Shown here in pieces: positions 1 to 5,640 of a stretch of DNA of 8,619 nucleotides. Location: the NCBI GenBank assembly GCA_021798235.1, contig JAJZMO010000369.1, forward strand, positions 1-8,619, written 5' to 3'. Each line of letters opens with the position of its first letter. Within the stretch, counting starts at the first letter, position 1. This DNA is from Acidobacteriota bacterium. GTDB taxonomy: Bacteria > Acidobacteriota > Terriglobia > Terriglobales > Acidobacteriaceae. A model generated the notes under the pieces. That model was not told the origin of the DNA and made no database searches. It saw nothing but the letters and a program-made list of their open reading frames with translations. A program made the translations under genes and the position numbers.

Positions 1-330
1 ACGCTGCCCATGCCGACGCGGGAGTTTTTGCAGGGGCACTGGGTCACAGTGCAGGCGAATTGGGTGCAGTTTCCTGATTGGAGCGCATGCTTTGCCGCGC
101 GCATGCAATTGTTGGAGCAGTTGAAGGCCGCGATTCCCAACTATGCGGCGGCGCTGTCGGCGCCCAGCGGCGAGCAGTTTGTGGTGGATGTTTCCAAGAG
201 CTGGTCAACGGACCCGGAGCGCGCAGGCAAAGTGCTTTCCATCTACGACGCGCATAAGGATGCGTTGGCCACGGGGATAACCGCGTTGACGCACATGTTG
301 CCAAAGGCTCCATCGTCTGTTGCGAGTTAA
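1..330 (+). CDS. Glucosaminidase-domain (GH73-like) cell-wall hydrolase, C-terminal part
   Basis: The reading frame is open from the first base, so the true start lies left of the window; the ATG at 10 is probably internal. The visible part (about 109 residues, stop TAA) resembles the C-terminal half of bacterial glucosaminidase/FlgJ-type domains, which cut the beta-1,4 glycan bond of peptidoglycan. The recognisable pattern is TREFLQGHWV, an aromatic-rich stretch (WVQFPDW), an alanine-rich helix with NYAAAL, and the late STDPERAGKVLSIYD segment, equivalent to the family's 'yATDPxYaxKvxxiI' ending. The catalytic glutamate would lie upstream and cannot be checked. GC content is as high as in the main genes (40 of 60 bases at 121-180). 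It converges on the minus-strand gene at 385. It could be a chromosomal autolysin or a prophage-type endolysin; the visible part does not decide. Confidence 0.72.
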   Translation, partial: TLPMPTREFLQGHWVTVQANWVQFPDWSACFAARMQLLEQLKAAIPNYAAALSAPSGEQFVVDVSKSWSTDPERAGKVLSIYDAHKDALATGITALTHMLPKAPSSVAS

Positions 331-384
331 TTCTTGTAAAAGCGTAGAAATGGGCATATGCCGGATCGGAAAACAATGCAGACG

Positions 385-1257
385 TTATTTTGTCCCGACG
401 AAAATACGAATGTTGCCACCGACATGTGCGTTCCCGGTATAAGAGCCAATCTCCGTCATGATCGGCGGCAGGGTGGGAATTACTGCGGGGTGAAGGGAAG
501 CTTTAACAAAGGCATTATAAATAACCGCCTCGGCTTCTGCGGCTTCATGATCTTTGTCGTCAAATTCGATTCGGACGCCCTGCATGCTGCCGCTCAATGG
601 TTCCACGAAAGAAAAAGGCCAATGGATCTGCTGAAAAACCCAGGCCATTTCCCTGGCGAGCTGCTCGGATTCTGGATCACCTGGATAAACAACAAAGGTC
701 ACGGATTGGGGCTTTACTTTAGCCAGCAACCGTAGCATTTTCTGCTGCCGAGAAAGCCCAAGATGGCGCGGAGAGCGTGCTTCTCTTTCCTGATCCAACT
801 CAGACTGAAGAACCAAGTTGTCGTGGAGGATTTTGGTCTTATCGAGTACGGCTGTCTTCGCGGTCACATTCGCTTCGGCTGATCTTTTGTCTGCGTCTGC
901 CGCTTTCTGATTTGCGACTCTAGCAACAGCGTTGGCTTGTGCCGCATGGTCATTTGCCTGTGCAATTTGGACTCTGGCACTTGCTTTGTAGGCTGCAAGG
1001 TCGTCGTCCTTCAGGTGGCTAACGACCGTGCCGAAATAAATCGCACCACAGGTTCCAGTAAAGCTGAGGATGGCGGCGGCGATCGCGAAAACCTCTGTGA
1101 TGATCATCGCCCTAGCTCGCTTTCCAGAGGCAATAAGACGCTTTTCGACGAACACAAGCATCGCGGCTACGAACGTTAGAACAGCGCCCCCAACATAAAC
1201 GAAGTTTGACCACCATAACCAAGAGGAGGCAGAATCAATGGGCGAGGCAGGAGACAT
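385..1257 (-). CDS. Two-helix coiled-coil membrane protein of unknown function
   Basis: From the start chosen here the product has 290 residues. Two hydrophobic helices (about 16-37 and 51-78) are separated by a basic loop (EKRLIASGKRAR), suggesting a short hairpin in the membrane. Residues about 85-161 are a charged, alanine-rich, coiled-coil-like helix with AQAN/ADADKRSAEAN periodicity. From SPRHLGLSRQQK (about 162) to the end is a globular alpha/beta domain with a VTFVVYPGDPESEQLA strand-turn-helix and a terminal glycine-rich IRIFVGTK. I recall this kind of C-terminal domain in uncharacterised bacterial membrane proteins but cannot name a family. An in-frame ATG at 1272 gives five more residues. 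I prefer 1257 because GAGG lies 9 bases upstream of it, while 1272 has no Shine-Dalgarno site. The gene is lower in GC than its neighbours, and its 5' end overlaps the plus-strand gene at 1238. Confidence 0.75.
   Translation of the reverse strand: MSPASPIDSASSWLWWSNFVYVGGAVLTFVAAMLVFVEKRLIASGKRARAMIITEVFAIAAAILSFTGTCGAIYFGTVVSHLKDDDLAAYKASARVQIAQANDHAAQANAVARVANQKAADADKRSAEANVTAKTAVLDKTKILHDNLVLQSELDQEREARSPRHLGLSRQQKMLRLLAKVKPQSVTFVVYPGDPESEQLAREMAWVFQQIHWPFSFVEPLSGSMQGVRIEFDDKDHEAAEAEAVIYNAFVKASLHPAVIPTLPPIMTEIGSYTGNAHVGGNIRIFVGTK
1224..1229 (+). promoter_or_regulatory. Strong Shine-Dalgarno site for the 48-residue gene
   Basis: AGGAGG, a full consensus match, ends 8 bases before the ATG at 1238. 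It is the best ribosome-binding site in the window and the main reason to call the short gene real. It lies inside the minus-strand coding sequence, on the strand that gene does not read. Confidence 0.55.
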
Positions 1258-1384
1258 GGGGTATATCCTCATAGCGGCGATTGGCGTAATTTTAGCCGTC
1301 TTTGTGGTTTATGTAATTGCCTCGTATCGAATCGAGGCAGAGGCAAAGCGTGACTCCGTCGTGAAAAGCAGGGCGAGGCAGTGA
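1238..1384 (+). CDS. Small single-helix membrane protein (48 residues)
   Basis: An ATG with consensus AGGAGG 8 bases upstream opens a 48-residue frame that ends in TGA. After a short polar N-terminus (MGEAGDM) come about 22 hydrophobic residues (GYILIAAIGVILAVFVVYVI), then a charged, mostly basic tail (RIEAEAKRDSVVKSRARQ). This is the layout of a single-pass membrane peptide with a cytoplasmic tail. Its stop overlaps the GTG start of the next short frame (GTGA at 1381-1384), suggesting translational coupling. Its first 20 bases overlap, antisense, the start of the minus-strand membrane protein. No family is recognised. Small hydrophobic peptides of this kind include type I toxins, holin-like proteins and small subunits of membrane complexes; nothing here chooses between them. 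It is too short for routine gene callers. Confidence 0.55.
   Translation: MGEAGDMGYILIAAIGVILAVFVVYVIASYRIEAEAKRDSVVKSRARQ
1267..1270 (-). promoter_or_regulatory. Shine-Dalgarno site deciding the start at 1257
   Basis: On the minus strand GAGG stands 9 bases before the ATG at 1257. The upstream ATG at 1272 is preceded by pyrimidine-mixed sequence without a purine-rich site. The motif lies inside codons of the plus-strand small gene. Confidence 0.45.
1289..1294 (-). promoter_or_regulatory. Candidate -10 box for the minus-strand membrane protein
   Basis: TAAAAT on the minus strand matches the housekeeping -10 consensus at five of six positions. It would start transcription near 1282, giving a leader of about 25 bases to the ATG at 1257. 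No convincing -35 is visible. The box lies within the coding sequence of the plus-strand small membrane gene. Confidence 0.35.
1370..1373 (+). promoter_or_regulatory. Possible Shine-Dalgarno site for the frame starting GTG at 1381
   Basis: AGGG stands 7 bases before the GTG at 1381, inside the end of the upstream small gene. Together with the GTGA stop-start overlap it fits coupled translation. Confidence 0.3.
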
Positions 1385-1531
1385 AACACAAATACCACGA
1401 AGGGTCGAAGGCTGGCAAGAGCTTTGTAAAGTTCGCCACGGATGTTTTTCAGGCCAATAAAGACAACTGCACCTGCCCCTGCTCCGAAGGAGGGCACAGT
1501 TCGCAAGTCTGCTGGCAAAGACAAGGCTTAG
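1381..1531 (+). pseudogene. Small basic protein gene, apparently frameshifted
   Basis: From GTG 1381 the frame reads MKHKYHEGSKAGKSFVKFAT and on to DVFQANK (27 residues), a soluble, plausible small-protein start. If the frame is followed unchanged it gives an odd cysteine-rich tail (CTCPCSEGGHSSQVCW) ending at 1566, 61 residues in all. Dropping one base at about 1462, just after the AAA lysine codon, gives instead TTAPAPAPKEGTVRKSAG then KDKA and a TAG at 1529-1531. That is an Ala-Pro linker with a basic tail, 49 residues in total, much more protein-like. I therefore read it as one small gene with a +1 frameshift, caused by mutation, sequencing error or programmed shifting. The start overlaps the stop of the 48-residue gene. 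The alternative is an intact 61-residue product. No family assigned. Confidence 0.4.
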
Positions 1532-1663
1532 ATCGGTTCTTCAGCACCGTTCTTGCCTGCGATTAGTACACGGAATCTTCGTCTTTGCCTGTCAGTTCCA
1601 CATAGGTGAGGCGACGACCAATAACCTGCACATGACCAACGCTGCGTCCGCTGCCAACGCTGC

Positions 1664-2845
1664 TTAGGAATAGGCGCGCAGGCGCGTGCAGGCTTCGAGT
1701 AGCTCTGGCTGTTTTTTAGCGAAGCAGAAGCGCAGCAGATTCTCACCGCCGTGCTCGAAGAACGCCGTGCCCGCCACGCCAGCCACACCGGAGCGGGCCA
1801 GCAGCGTGCGCGCTTTTTCCCGCGCAGTTGCGCCGGGAACACAGGAGACATCGGCCAGCACGTAGTACGCGCCGTCGGGCACGGAGCAGGCCATGCCTGC
1901 ATCCCGCAACGCTGCGCAAAAGATGTCGCGCTTCTTTTCGTACTCAGCGGCCAGGTCCGCATAAAACGCGTCGGGCAATTGCAGCAGTCCAGCGGCGGCT
2001 CCATGCTGGAGCGGCGCGGGTGCGCAGACGTAGACCATGTCATGAAAGAAGCTGATGGCGGGCAGCCAGCGGCTGCTGGCGGTTAAATAGCCCAGCCGCC
2101 AGCCGGTGACGCTGAAGGTTTTAGAAAAACCAGAGAGCGTGATAGTGCGCTCTGCCATGCCGGGCAGTGTGGCAAAGCTGATGTGGCGTGCGCCGCCGTA
2201 AACAAAATATTCGTAAATCTCATCTGTAATTATGAACAGGTCCTGCTGTTCGGCCAGGTGTGCGATGGCTTCCAGCTCCGCGCGTGAAAAGACCTTGCCA
2301 TTGGGGTTGCCGGGCGTGTTCAAAATGAGCGCGCGCGTGCGCGGCGTGATGGCCGCCTTCATGCGCTCGACATCCAAGTCCCAGCGCGGCGCAGTCAGTG
2401 GCACCACAACTGGCGTCATGCGCAGGCATTGCAGTGTGTTGCGATGGTAGCCGTAGAACGGCTCGAAGAGCAGTACTTCATCACCGGGATTCAACAAGGC
2501 CATGCAGGCGGCAAAGAATCCTCCCGTGGCACCGGAGGTGACCAGAATCTCCGTGTCAGGATCGCAGCGCAGGCCCCAGTGGCGCTCTTGCTTGAGCGCA
2601 ATGGCCTGCCGCAAGGTGGCGATGCCATCCATGCGCGTGTAAATGTTGTGCCCATCACGAATGGCACGGATGGCCGCTTCCGAAACCGGTGCGGGCATCT
2701 CGGTGTCGCAAACGCCCTGAGCCAAGTTGATGCCGCCCACACGGTCAGACTCGACCGTCATGGCGCGAATCTCTGATTGCACGGCGGTGGGCGCGATCTG
2801 GCTGATAGCGAGTTTGGATGCGATGGCGTGCGACGAGGTGGGCAT
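1664..2845 (-). CDS. PLP-dependent class I/II aminotransferase
   Basis: The 393-residue product is a complete fold-type I aminotransferase, a cytoplasmic enzyme that moves an amino group between an amino acid and a 2-oxo acid using pyridoxal phosphate. Landmarks in order: SEIRAMTVESDRVGGINLAQ (24-43), typical of the family N-terminus; SGATGGFF (104-111), phosphate-side loop; NTPGNPNG (176-183) with cofactor-binding Asn180; TDEIYEYFVY (207-216) with Asp208 and Tyr211; SGFSKTFSVTGWRLGY (238-253) with Schiff-base Lys242 and Arg250; and LRFCFA with carboxylate-binding Arg372. The tight match fits the aspartate/methionine/kynurenine-type branch, but the substrate cannot be read from sequence and no amino-acid pathway genes adjoin it. 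ATG 2845 gives the family's usual length, though no Shine-Dalgarno site precedes it. It diverges from the 831-residue gene across 79 bases. Confidence 0.93.
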   Translation of the reverse strand: MPTSSHAIASKLAISQIAPTAVQSEIRAMTVESDRVGGINLAQGVCDTEMPAPVSEAAIRAIRDGHNIYTRMDGIATLRQAIALKQERHWGLRCDPDTEILVTSGATGGFFAACMALLNPGDEVLLFEPFYGYHRNTLQCLRMTPVVVPLTAPRWDLDVERMKAAITPRTRALILNTPGNPNGKVFSRAELEAIAHLAEQQDLFIITDEIYEYFVYGGARHISFATLPGMAERTITLSGFSKTFSVTGWRLGYLTASSRWLPAISFFHDMVYVCAPAPLQHGAAAGLLQLPDAFYADLAAEYEKKRDIFCAALRDAGMACSVPDGAYYVLADVSCVPGATAREKARTLLARSGVAGVAGTAFFEHGGENLLRFCFAKKQPELLEACTRLRAYS

Positions 2846-2860
2846 AGGTGTCTGTGCGCC

Positions 2861-2866
2861 AGTGTA
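2861..2866 (-). promoter_or_regulatory. Candidate -10 box for the aminotransferase
   Basis: TACACT on the minus strand lies 15 bases before the ATG at 2845, so transcription would begin only about 8 bases ahead of it. A weak -35-like TGGCCT (three of six consensus positions) sits 17 bases further up. With no Shine-Dalgarno site, the mRNA would be nearly leaderless. Confidence 0.3.
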
Positions 2867-2912
2867 CTGGTTTCCTGCGCCCTAGGCCAGCCTGCGAGCC
2901 TGCCAAAAGTTC

Positions 2913-2918
2913 TACAAT
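2913..2918 (+). promoter_or_regulatory. -10 box TACAAT, probable leaderless start for the secreted protein
   Basis: TACAAT is separated by exactly 6 bases (GCTTCC) from the ATG at 2925, so transcription would begin at or next to the start codon. There is no Shine-Dalgarno site in the gap and no good -35. The galactokinase gene shows the same box at the same distance. Confidence 0.5.
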
Positions 2919-2924
2919 GCTTCC

Positions 2925-5420
2925 ATGCGATTTTCTCTTCGCGCCCTGCTTTGTGCGGTCTGCGTGCTGCTTGGGACCGGAACCGCGGTCTGCGATGCCG
3001 CCTTTGATCTGGATGGTCCGGTTGTACACGCCACGGTGACGCGCGGCAGCCGGGAGTTGCCCATCGCTGCGGTGCCCAATCTTTTGCCCGCAGACAACAT
3101 CTGGCTACACATGGATACGCCGCCGGGCGAGGCCGTGCATTACCTGATGATTGGCGCGTTTCTGCGCAACTCCACCAATCCTCCGCCGGAAAATTGGTTT
3201 TTTAAGATCGAGTGCTGGAACAAATCTGTGCAGAAGAATGGCGCGCACATTACCGTGCCGCCCGGAGCGCTGCACATGCTGTTGCTGCTGGCGCCGGAGA
3301 CAGGCGGCGGCTTCAGCACGGTGCGCTCGGCGGTGGAAGGCAATCCGGGAATTTTTGTGCGGGCCTCCAGAGATTTGTATGCAGCCAGCCTGGAGCGCAC
3401 GCGCGTGGATACGTACCTGAACGCGGTGCAGGCCATCGCGGCCAATGACCCCGACCGACTGGAGACGCGCTCCAAGCTGTTGGCGCGGAGCCTGGGCGTA
3501 AAAATCGACGCAAACTGTTTTGACAAACCTGCGGAGGATCAACCGAGCTGCCTGACGAAGAACAGCGGCAGCCTGATTCTGGACGATGGACACACGCAGT
3601 CGATGGTCGCATCGCTGACATCGGGAACCACGTCCGACCTTTTTAACCAACTGAGCTACAGCCAGGCCGCGGGCGGCGGAGTCTACAGTCCGTATGTGGG
3701 CGCGATTGTGGACGTGGTGCATCTGATGGGCAACATGCACACGGCGGACTATCAATACCTGCCCGCACTGACGATAGACAGCGGTGACACGATGCAATTG
3801 AAGCTGAGCACGCCGCCATCGTTTCACAAGCCGAAGTCGGTGCTGGTGATTGGCATGCCTGCCGTGCAGGCGGCGGTGCTGCCGCCGTTACATGCGGTGC
3901 ATGGAGAAAATGCGCTTTGCCTGCAAGCGCCCAAGCTATTGCTGGCTGTCGATGGTGCGCCGCTGGTTTTTTCAACTGCGTATCCGCGCAATATGCATTT
4001 GGAAATGGCCGCCAGGAGCGGCAAGCCGACAGTGCTGGCCGTGAGCGCGGATGCAGAGCGCGGCGGCTATGCGGTGATCGATTCACAGGCAAACCAAACA
4101 ACACTGGCCGCGCTGGAAACCGCTGCGGGCAAGGGATCGGATGCAGCCTTACAGGGGCATTTGCAGGGCGAGTGGGGATTTGATGCTTGGCGCGGCCCCG
4201 CATTTTTGTTGGAGCCTGCGCACTCCGTTGCCTGGCATCCGGTGACGGAGACAGGCAGCGCCGTGGCTGGCAATGCGTTTGTCGCCGGGGAAAAGGCGGC
4301 CTTTGAGTTGCACTCGCCCGCAGTGGTTTGCGTGGAGAACATGACGTTGGAGGATGCGCAGCAGCAGCCCGTGCCGGTGACGTGGAAGTTGAGCCAGCCG
4401 GGCGTGCTGCGCGTTGAGGCAGACCTGGAAAACGCCGCCGCCGGAACGCTGACGCTGCACGTGCAGCAGTATGCAATGCAGAAGGCCGATGCGGTTCCAC
4501 TGCACGTTTATGCGCAGGCGGCCAAGCTGAGCGGCTTTGTGCTGCACAGCGGAGACACAGAGGCGGAGCTGGCTGGCACGCGGCTCGGCCAGGTGCGCAG
4601 CGCGGAGTTGCAGGGTATTCCGTTGGTGCCAGGCGTGCTGCTCCAGAATGGCGCGGTGGAGACATTGCCCTTGAGTGTGCCTGCGGCGCGGAAGCAGGAT
4701 GCGGCCAAGTTCGCAGCCCTGCTGCCGGAGACGGCGGCGACGCTGCATGTGACGTTGCAGGATGGCCGCGTGCTGGATTTTCCGGTGGTAGTGCAGGCTC
4801 CGCGGCCACGCGTGCAGCTGTTGAGCAAGTCGGTGCAGTTGGAAGCCAGCGCGCAGGGAGCGATTCATTTTTCGGACTCGGACGACCTGCCGCAGAATGG
4901 GCAGCTGACCTTCTTTTTGCAGTCGGTGGCTCCTGAGTATTTTTCGCGAACGGAACGGATTGAAGTGGCCGCCGTGGATGGCTCCTTTAGCACCACGCTG
5001 AGCGTGACCGATGGCAGCCTGATGCTGCAAGACCCGCAGACGGTGATGGCTGTGCTCGATCCGCAGAAGAGCCTGGGCGCTTCGGCATTTGGTGCGCTGC
5101 AATTTCGCCCGGTGGACGGCAACGGCGTGGCCGGAGACTGGCAGCCCTTGGCGCATCTGGTGCGACTGCCGGTGTTGAAGGATGTAGTGTGTCCGATGGA
5201 TGCGGCGATGATGTGTACCTTGCATGGAGAGAATTTATTTTTGCTGCGAGCAGTGGGCGCGGACGCGAAGATGACGCAGGCCGTGCAGACGCCGTCTGGC
5301 TTTGATGCGCAGGAGCTGCGCGTGCCGCGCCCGGTGGGTGCGGTGTTGTACATGGAGTTGCGCGATGATCCGAAGACGGTGGATGCCGTGGCTTTGCCGG
5401 TGATGCCGGAAGCGCAGTGA
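2925..5420 (+). CDS. Large secreted protein of unknown function (831 residues)
   Basis: The N-terminus is a clear Sec signal peptide: Arg2 and Arg6, a hydrophobic core ALLCAVCVLLGTGTAV, and a cut probably after Ala25 or Ala26. TAVC is a poor lipobox, so a soluble periplasmic or outer product is likelier than a lipoprotein. The mature chain is rich in beta-strand-like segments and has no helices typical of membranes. Cys198 and Cys209 could form a local disulfide. LSGFVLHSGDTEAELAGTRL (about 535) and CTLHGENLFLL (about 760) both resemble the opening of Ig-like IPT/TIG domains. The section from RPRVQLLSKSVQLEA (about 626) to GDWQPLAHLVRLP (about 740) and the cysteine pair after it look like a conserved C-terminal module that I recall from acidobacterial hypothetical proteins. 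No catalytic motif is seen. It is transcribed alone; a surface or envelope role is only a guess. Confidence 0.85.
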   Translation: MRFSLRALLCAVCVLLGTGTAVCDAAFDLDGPVVHATVTRGSRELPIAAVPNLLPADNIWLHMDTPPGEAVHYLMIGAFLRNSTNPPPENWFFKIECWNKSVQKNGAHITVPPGALHMLLLLAPETGGGFSTVRSAVEGNPGIFVRASRDLYAASLERTRVDTYLNAVQAIAANDPDRLETRSKLLARSLGVKIDANCFDKPAEDQPSCLTKNSGSLILDDGHTQSMVASLTSGTTSDLFNQLSYSQAAGGGVYSPYVGAIVDVVHLMGNMHTADYQYLPALTIDSGDTMQLKLSTPPSFHKPKSVLVIGMPAVQAAVLPPLHAVHGENALCLQAPKLLLAVDGAPLVFSTAYPRNMHLEMAARSGKPTVLAVSADAERGGYAVIDSQANQTTLAALETAAGKGSDAALQGHLQGEWGFDAWRGPAFLLEPAHSVAWHPVTETGSAVAGNAFVAGEKAAFELHSPAVVCVENMTLEDAQQQPVPVTWKLSQPGVLRVEADLENAAAGTLTLHVQQYAMQKADAVPLHVYAQAAKLSGFVLHSGDTEAELAGTRLGQVRSAELQGIPLVPGVLLQNGAVETLPLSVPAARKQDAAKFAALLPETAATLHVTLQDGRVLDFPVVVQAPRPRVQLLSKSVQLEASAQGAIHFSDSDDLPQNGQLTFFLQSVAPEYFSRTERIEVAAVDGSFSTTLSVTDGSLMLQDPQTVMAVLDPQKSLGASAFGALQFRPVDGNGVAGDWQPLAHLVRLPVLKDVVCPMDAAMMCTLHGENLFLLRAVGADAKMTQAVQTPSGFDAQELRVPRPVGAVLYMELRDDPKTVDAVALPVMPEAQ

Positions 5421-5438
5421 AGTGGATCGCGCCTATAG

Positions 5439-5470
5439 CCCATGTCTCAGAAGCGAGACATGGGGCACCC
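5439..5470 (-). repeat. Type A hairpin, copy 1
   Basis: Perfect 10-base arms CCCATGTCTC (5439-5448) and GAGACATGGG (5455-5464) flank a 6-base loop, followed by the frame GCACCC. In minus-strand RNA the loop can close by one further G-U pair. Confidence 0.85.
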
Positions 5471-5480
5471 GCTGACTCAT

Positions 5481-5513
5481 CCCACCCTTCGCTGTGCGAA
5501 GAATGGAGCACCC
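5481..5513 (-). repeat. Type B hairpin, copy 1
   Basis: The inner stem CTTCGC (5487-5492) / GCGAAG (5496-5501) has a 3-base loop. Outward, CCA pairs with TGG, and positions 5481, 5485 and 5486 face A at 5507, 5503 and 5502. These are C-A mismatches on the plus strand but G-U pairs in minus-strand RNA, giving 12 continuous pairs there. The frame GCACCC follows. Confidence 0.8.
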
Positions 5514-5528
5514 GCAGAGTTTCTATAG

Positions 5529-5560
5529 CCCATGTCTCCAAAGCGAGACATGGGGCACCC
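5529..5560 (-). repeat. Type A hairpin, copy 2
   Basis: The arms are identical to copy 1 (5529-5538 and 5545-5554); the 6-base loop differs (CAAAGC). The GCACCC frame follows. Confidence 0.85.
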
Positions 5561-5571
5561 TCTGACTTCAT

Positions 5572-5604
5572 CCCACCCTTCGCTGTGCGAAGAATGGAGC
5601 ACCC
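5572..5604 (-). repeat. Type B hairpin, copy 2
   Basis: Same stem as copy 1: CTTCGC (5578-5583) / GCGAAG (5587-5592), with the same three C-A oppositions outward (5572, 5576 and 5577 against 5598, 5594 and 5593). Confidence 0.8.
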
Positions 5605-5640
5605 GGCATCTTCACCCCGAGAGAAAATTTTCGTGCGCGG

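Larger units (their letters stand above)
5433..5606. repeat. Two tandem copies of a composite ~90-base double-hairpin unit
   Basis: A unit of about 90 bases, beginning CTATAGCCCATGTCTC, occurs twice in a row (hairpin starts at 5439 and 5529). Each copy holds hairpin type A (GTCTC core) followed by type B (CTTCGC core), joined by a short GCTGACTCAT / TCTGACTTCAT spacer. The copies differ by a few substitutions and one inserted base. The block fills nearly all of the space between the convergent ends of the secreted-protein and MATE genes. Its position suits a REP/MITE-like element or a shared 3'-end structure; no U-run follows the stems. Confidence 0.85.

Noticed and set aside
1309..1524. Minus-strand frame of 71 codons opposite the small genes
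   Set aside because: It begins with TTG without a ribosome-binding site and lies antisense to the better supported plus-strand pair (consensus AGGAGG, coupled stop-start).
3643..4809. Long minus-strand frame of 388 codons inside the secreted-protein gene
   Set aside because: It is Pro/Arg/Ala-rich, as expected for the antisense of a GC-rich gene. The plus-strand frame has a signal peptide and normal composition.
5433..5606. CRISPR array
   Set aside because: Only two tandem units are present, the repeats are palindromic with near-identical spacers, and no cas genes are nearby.
5439..5606. Intrinsic terminators for the convergent genes
   Set aside because: The stems are strong but no U-run follows on either strand, so they are not called as terminators; an RNA-stabilising or factor-dependent role stays possible.
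5623..5632. Perfect palindrome GAAAATTTTC next to the MATE stop
   Set aside because: Short AT palindrome with no loop and no second copy; likely chance.
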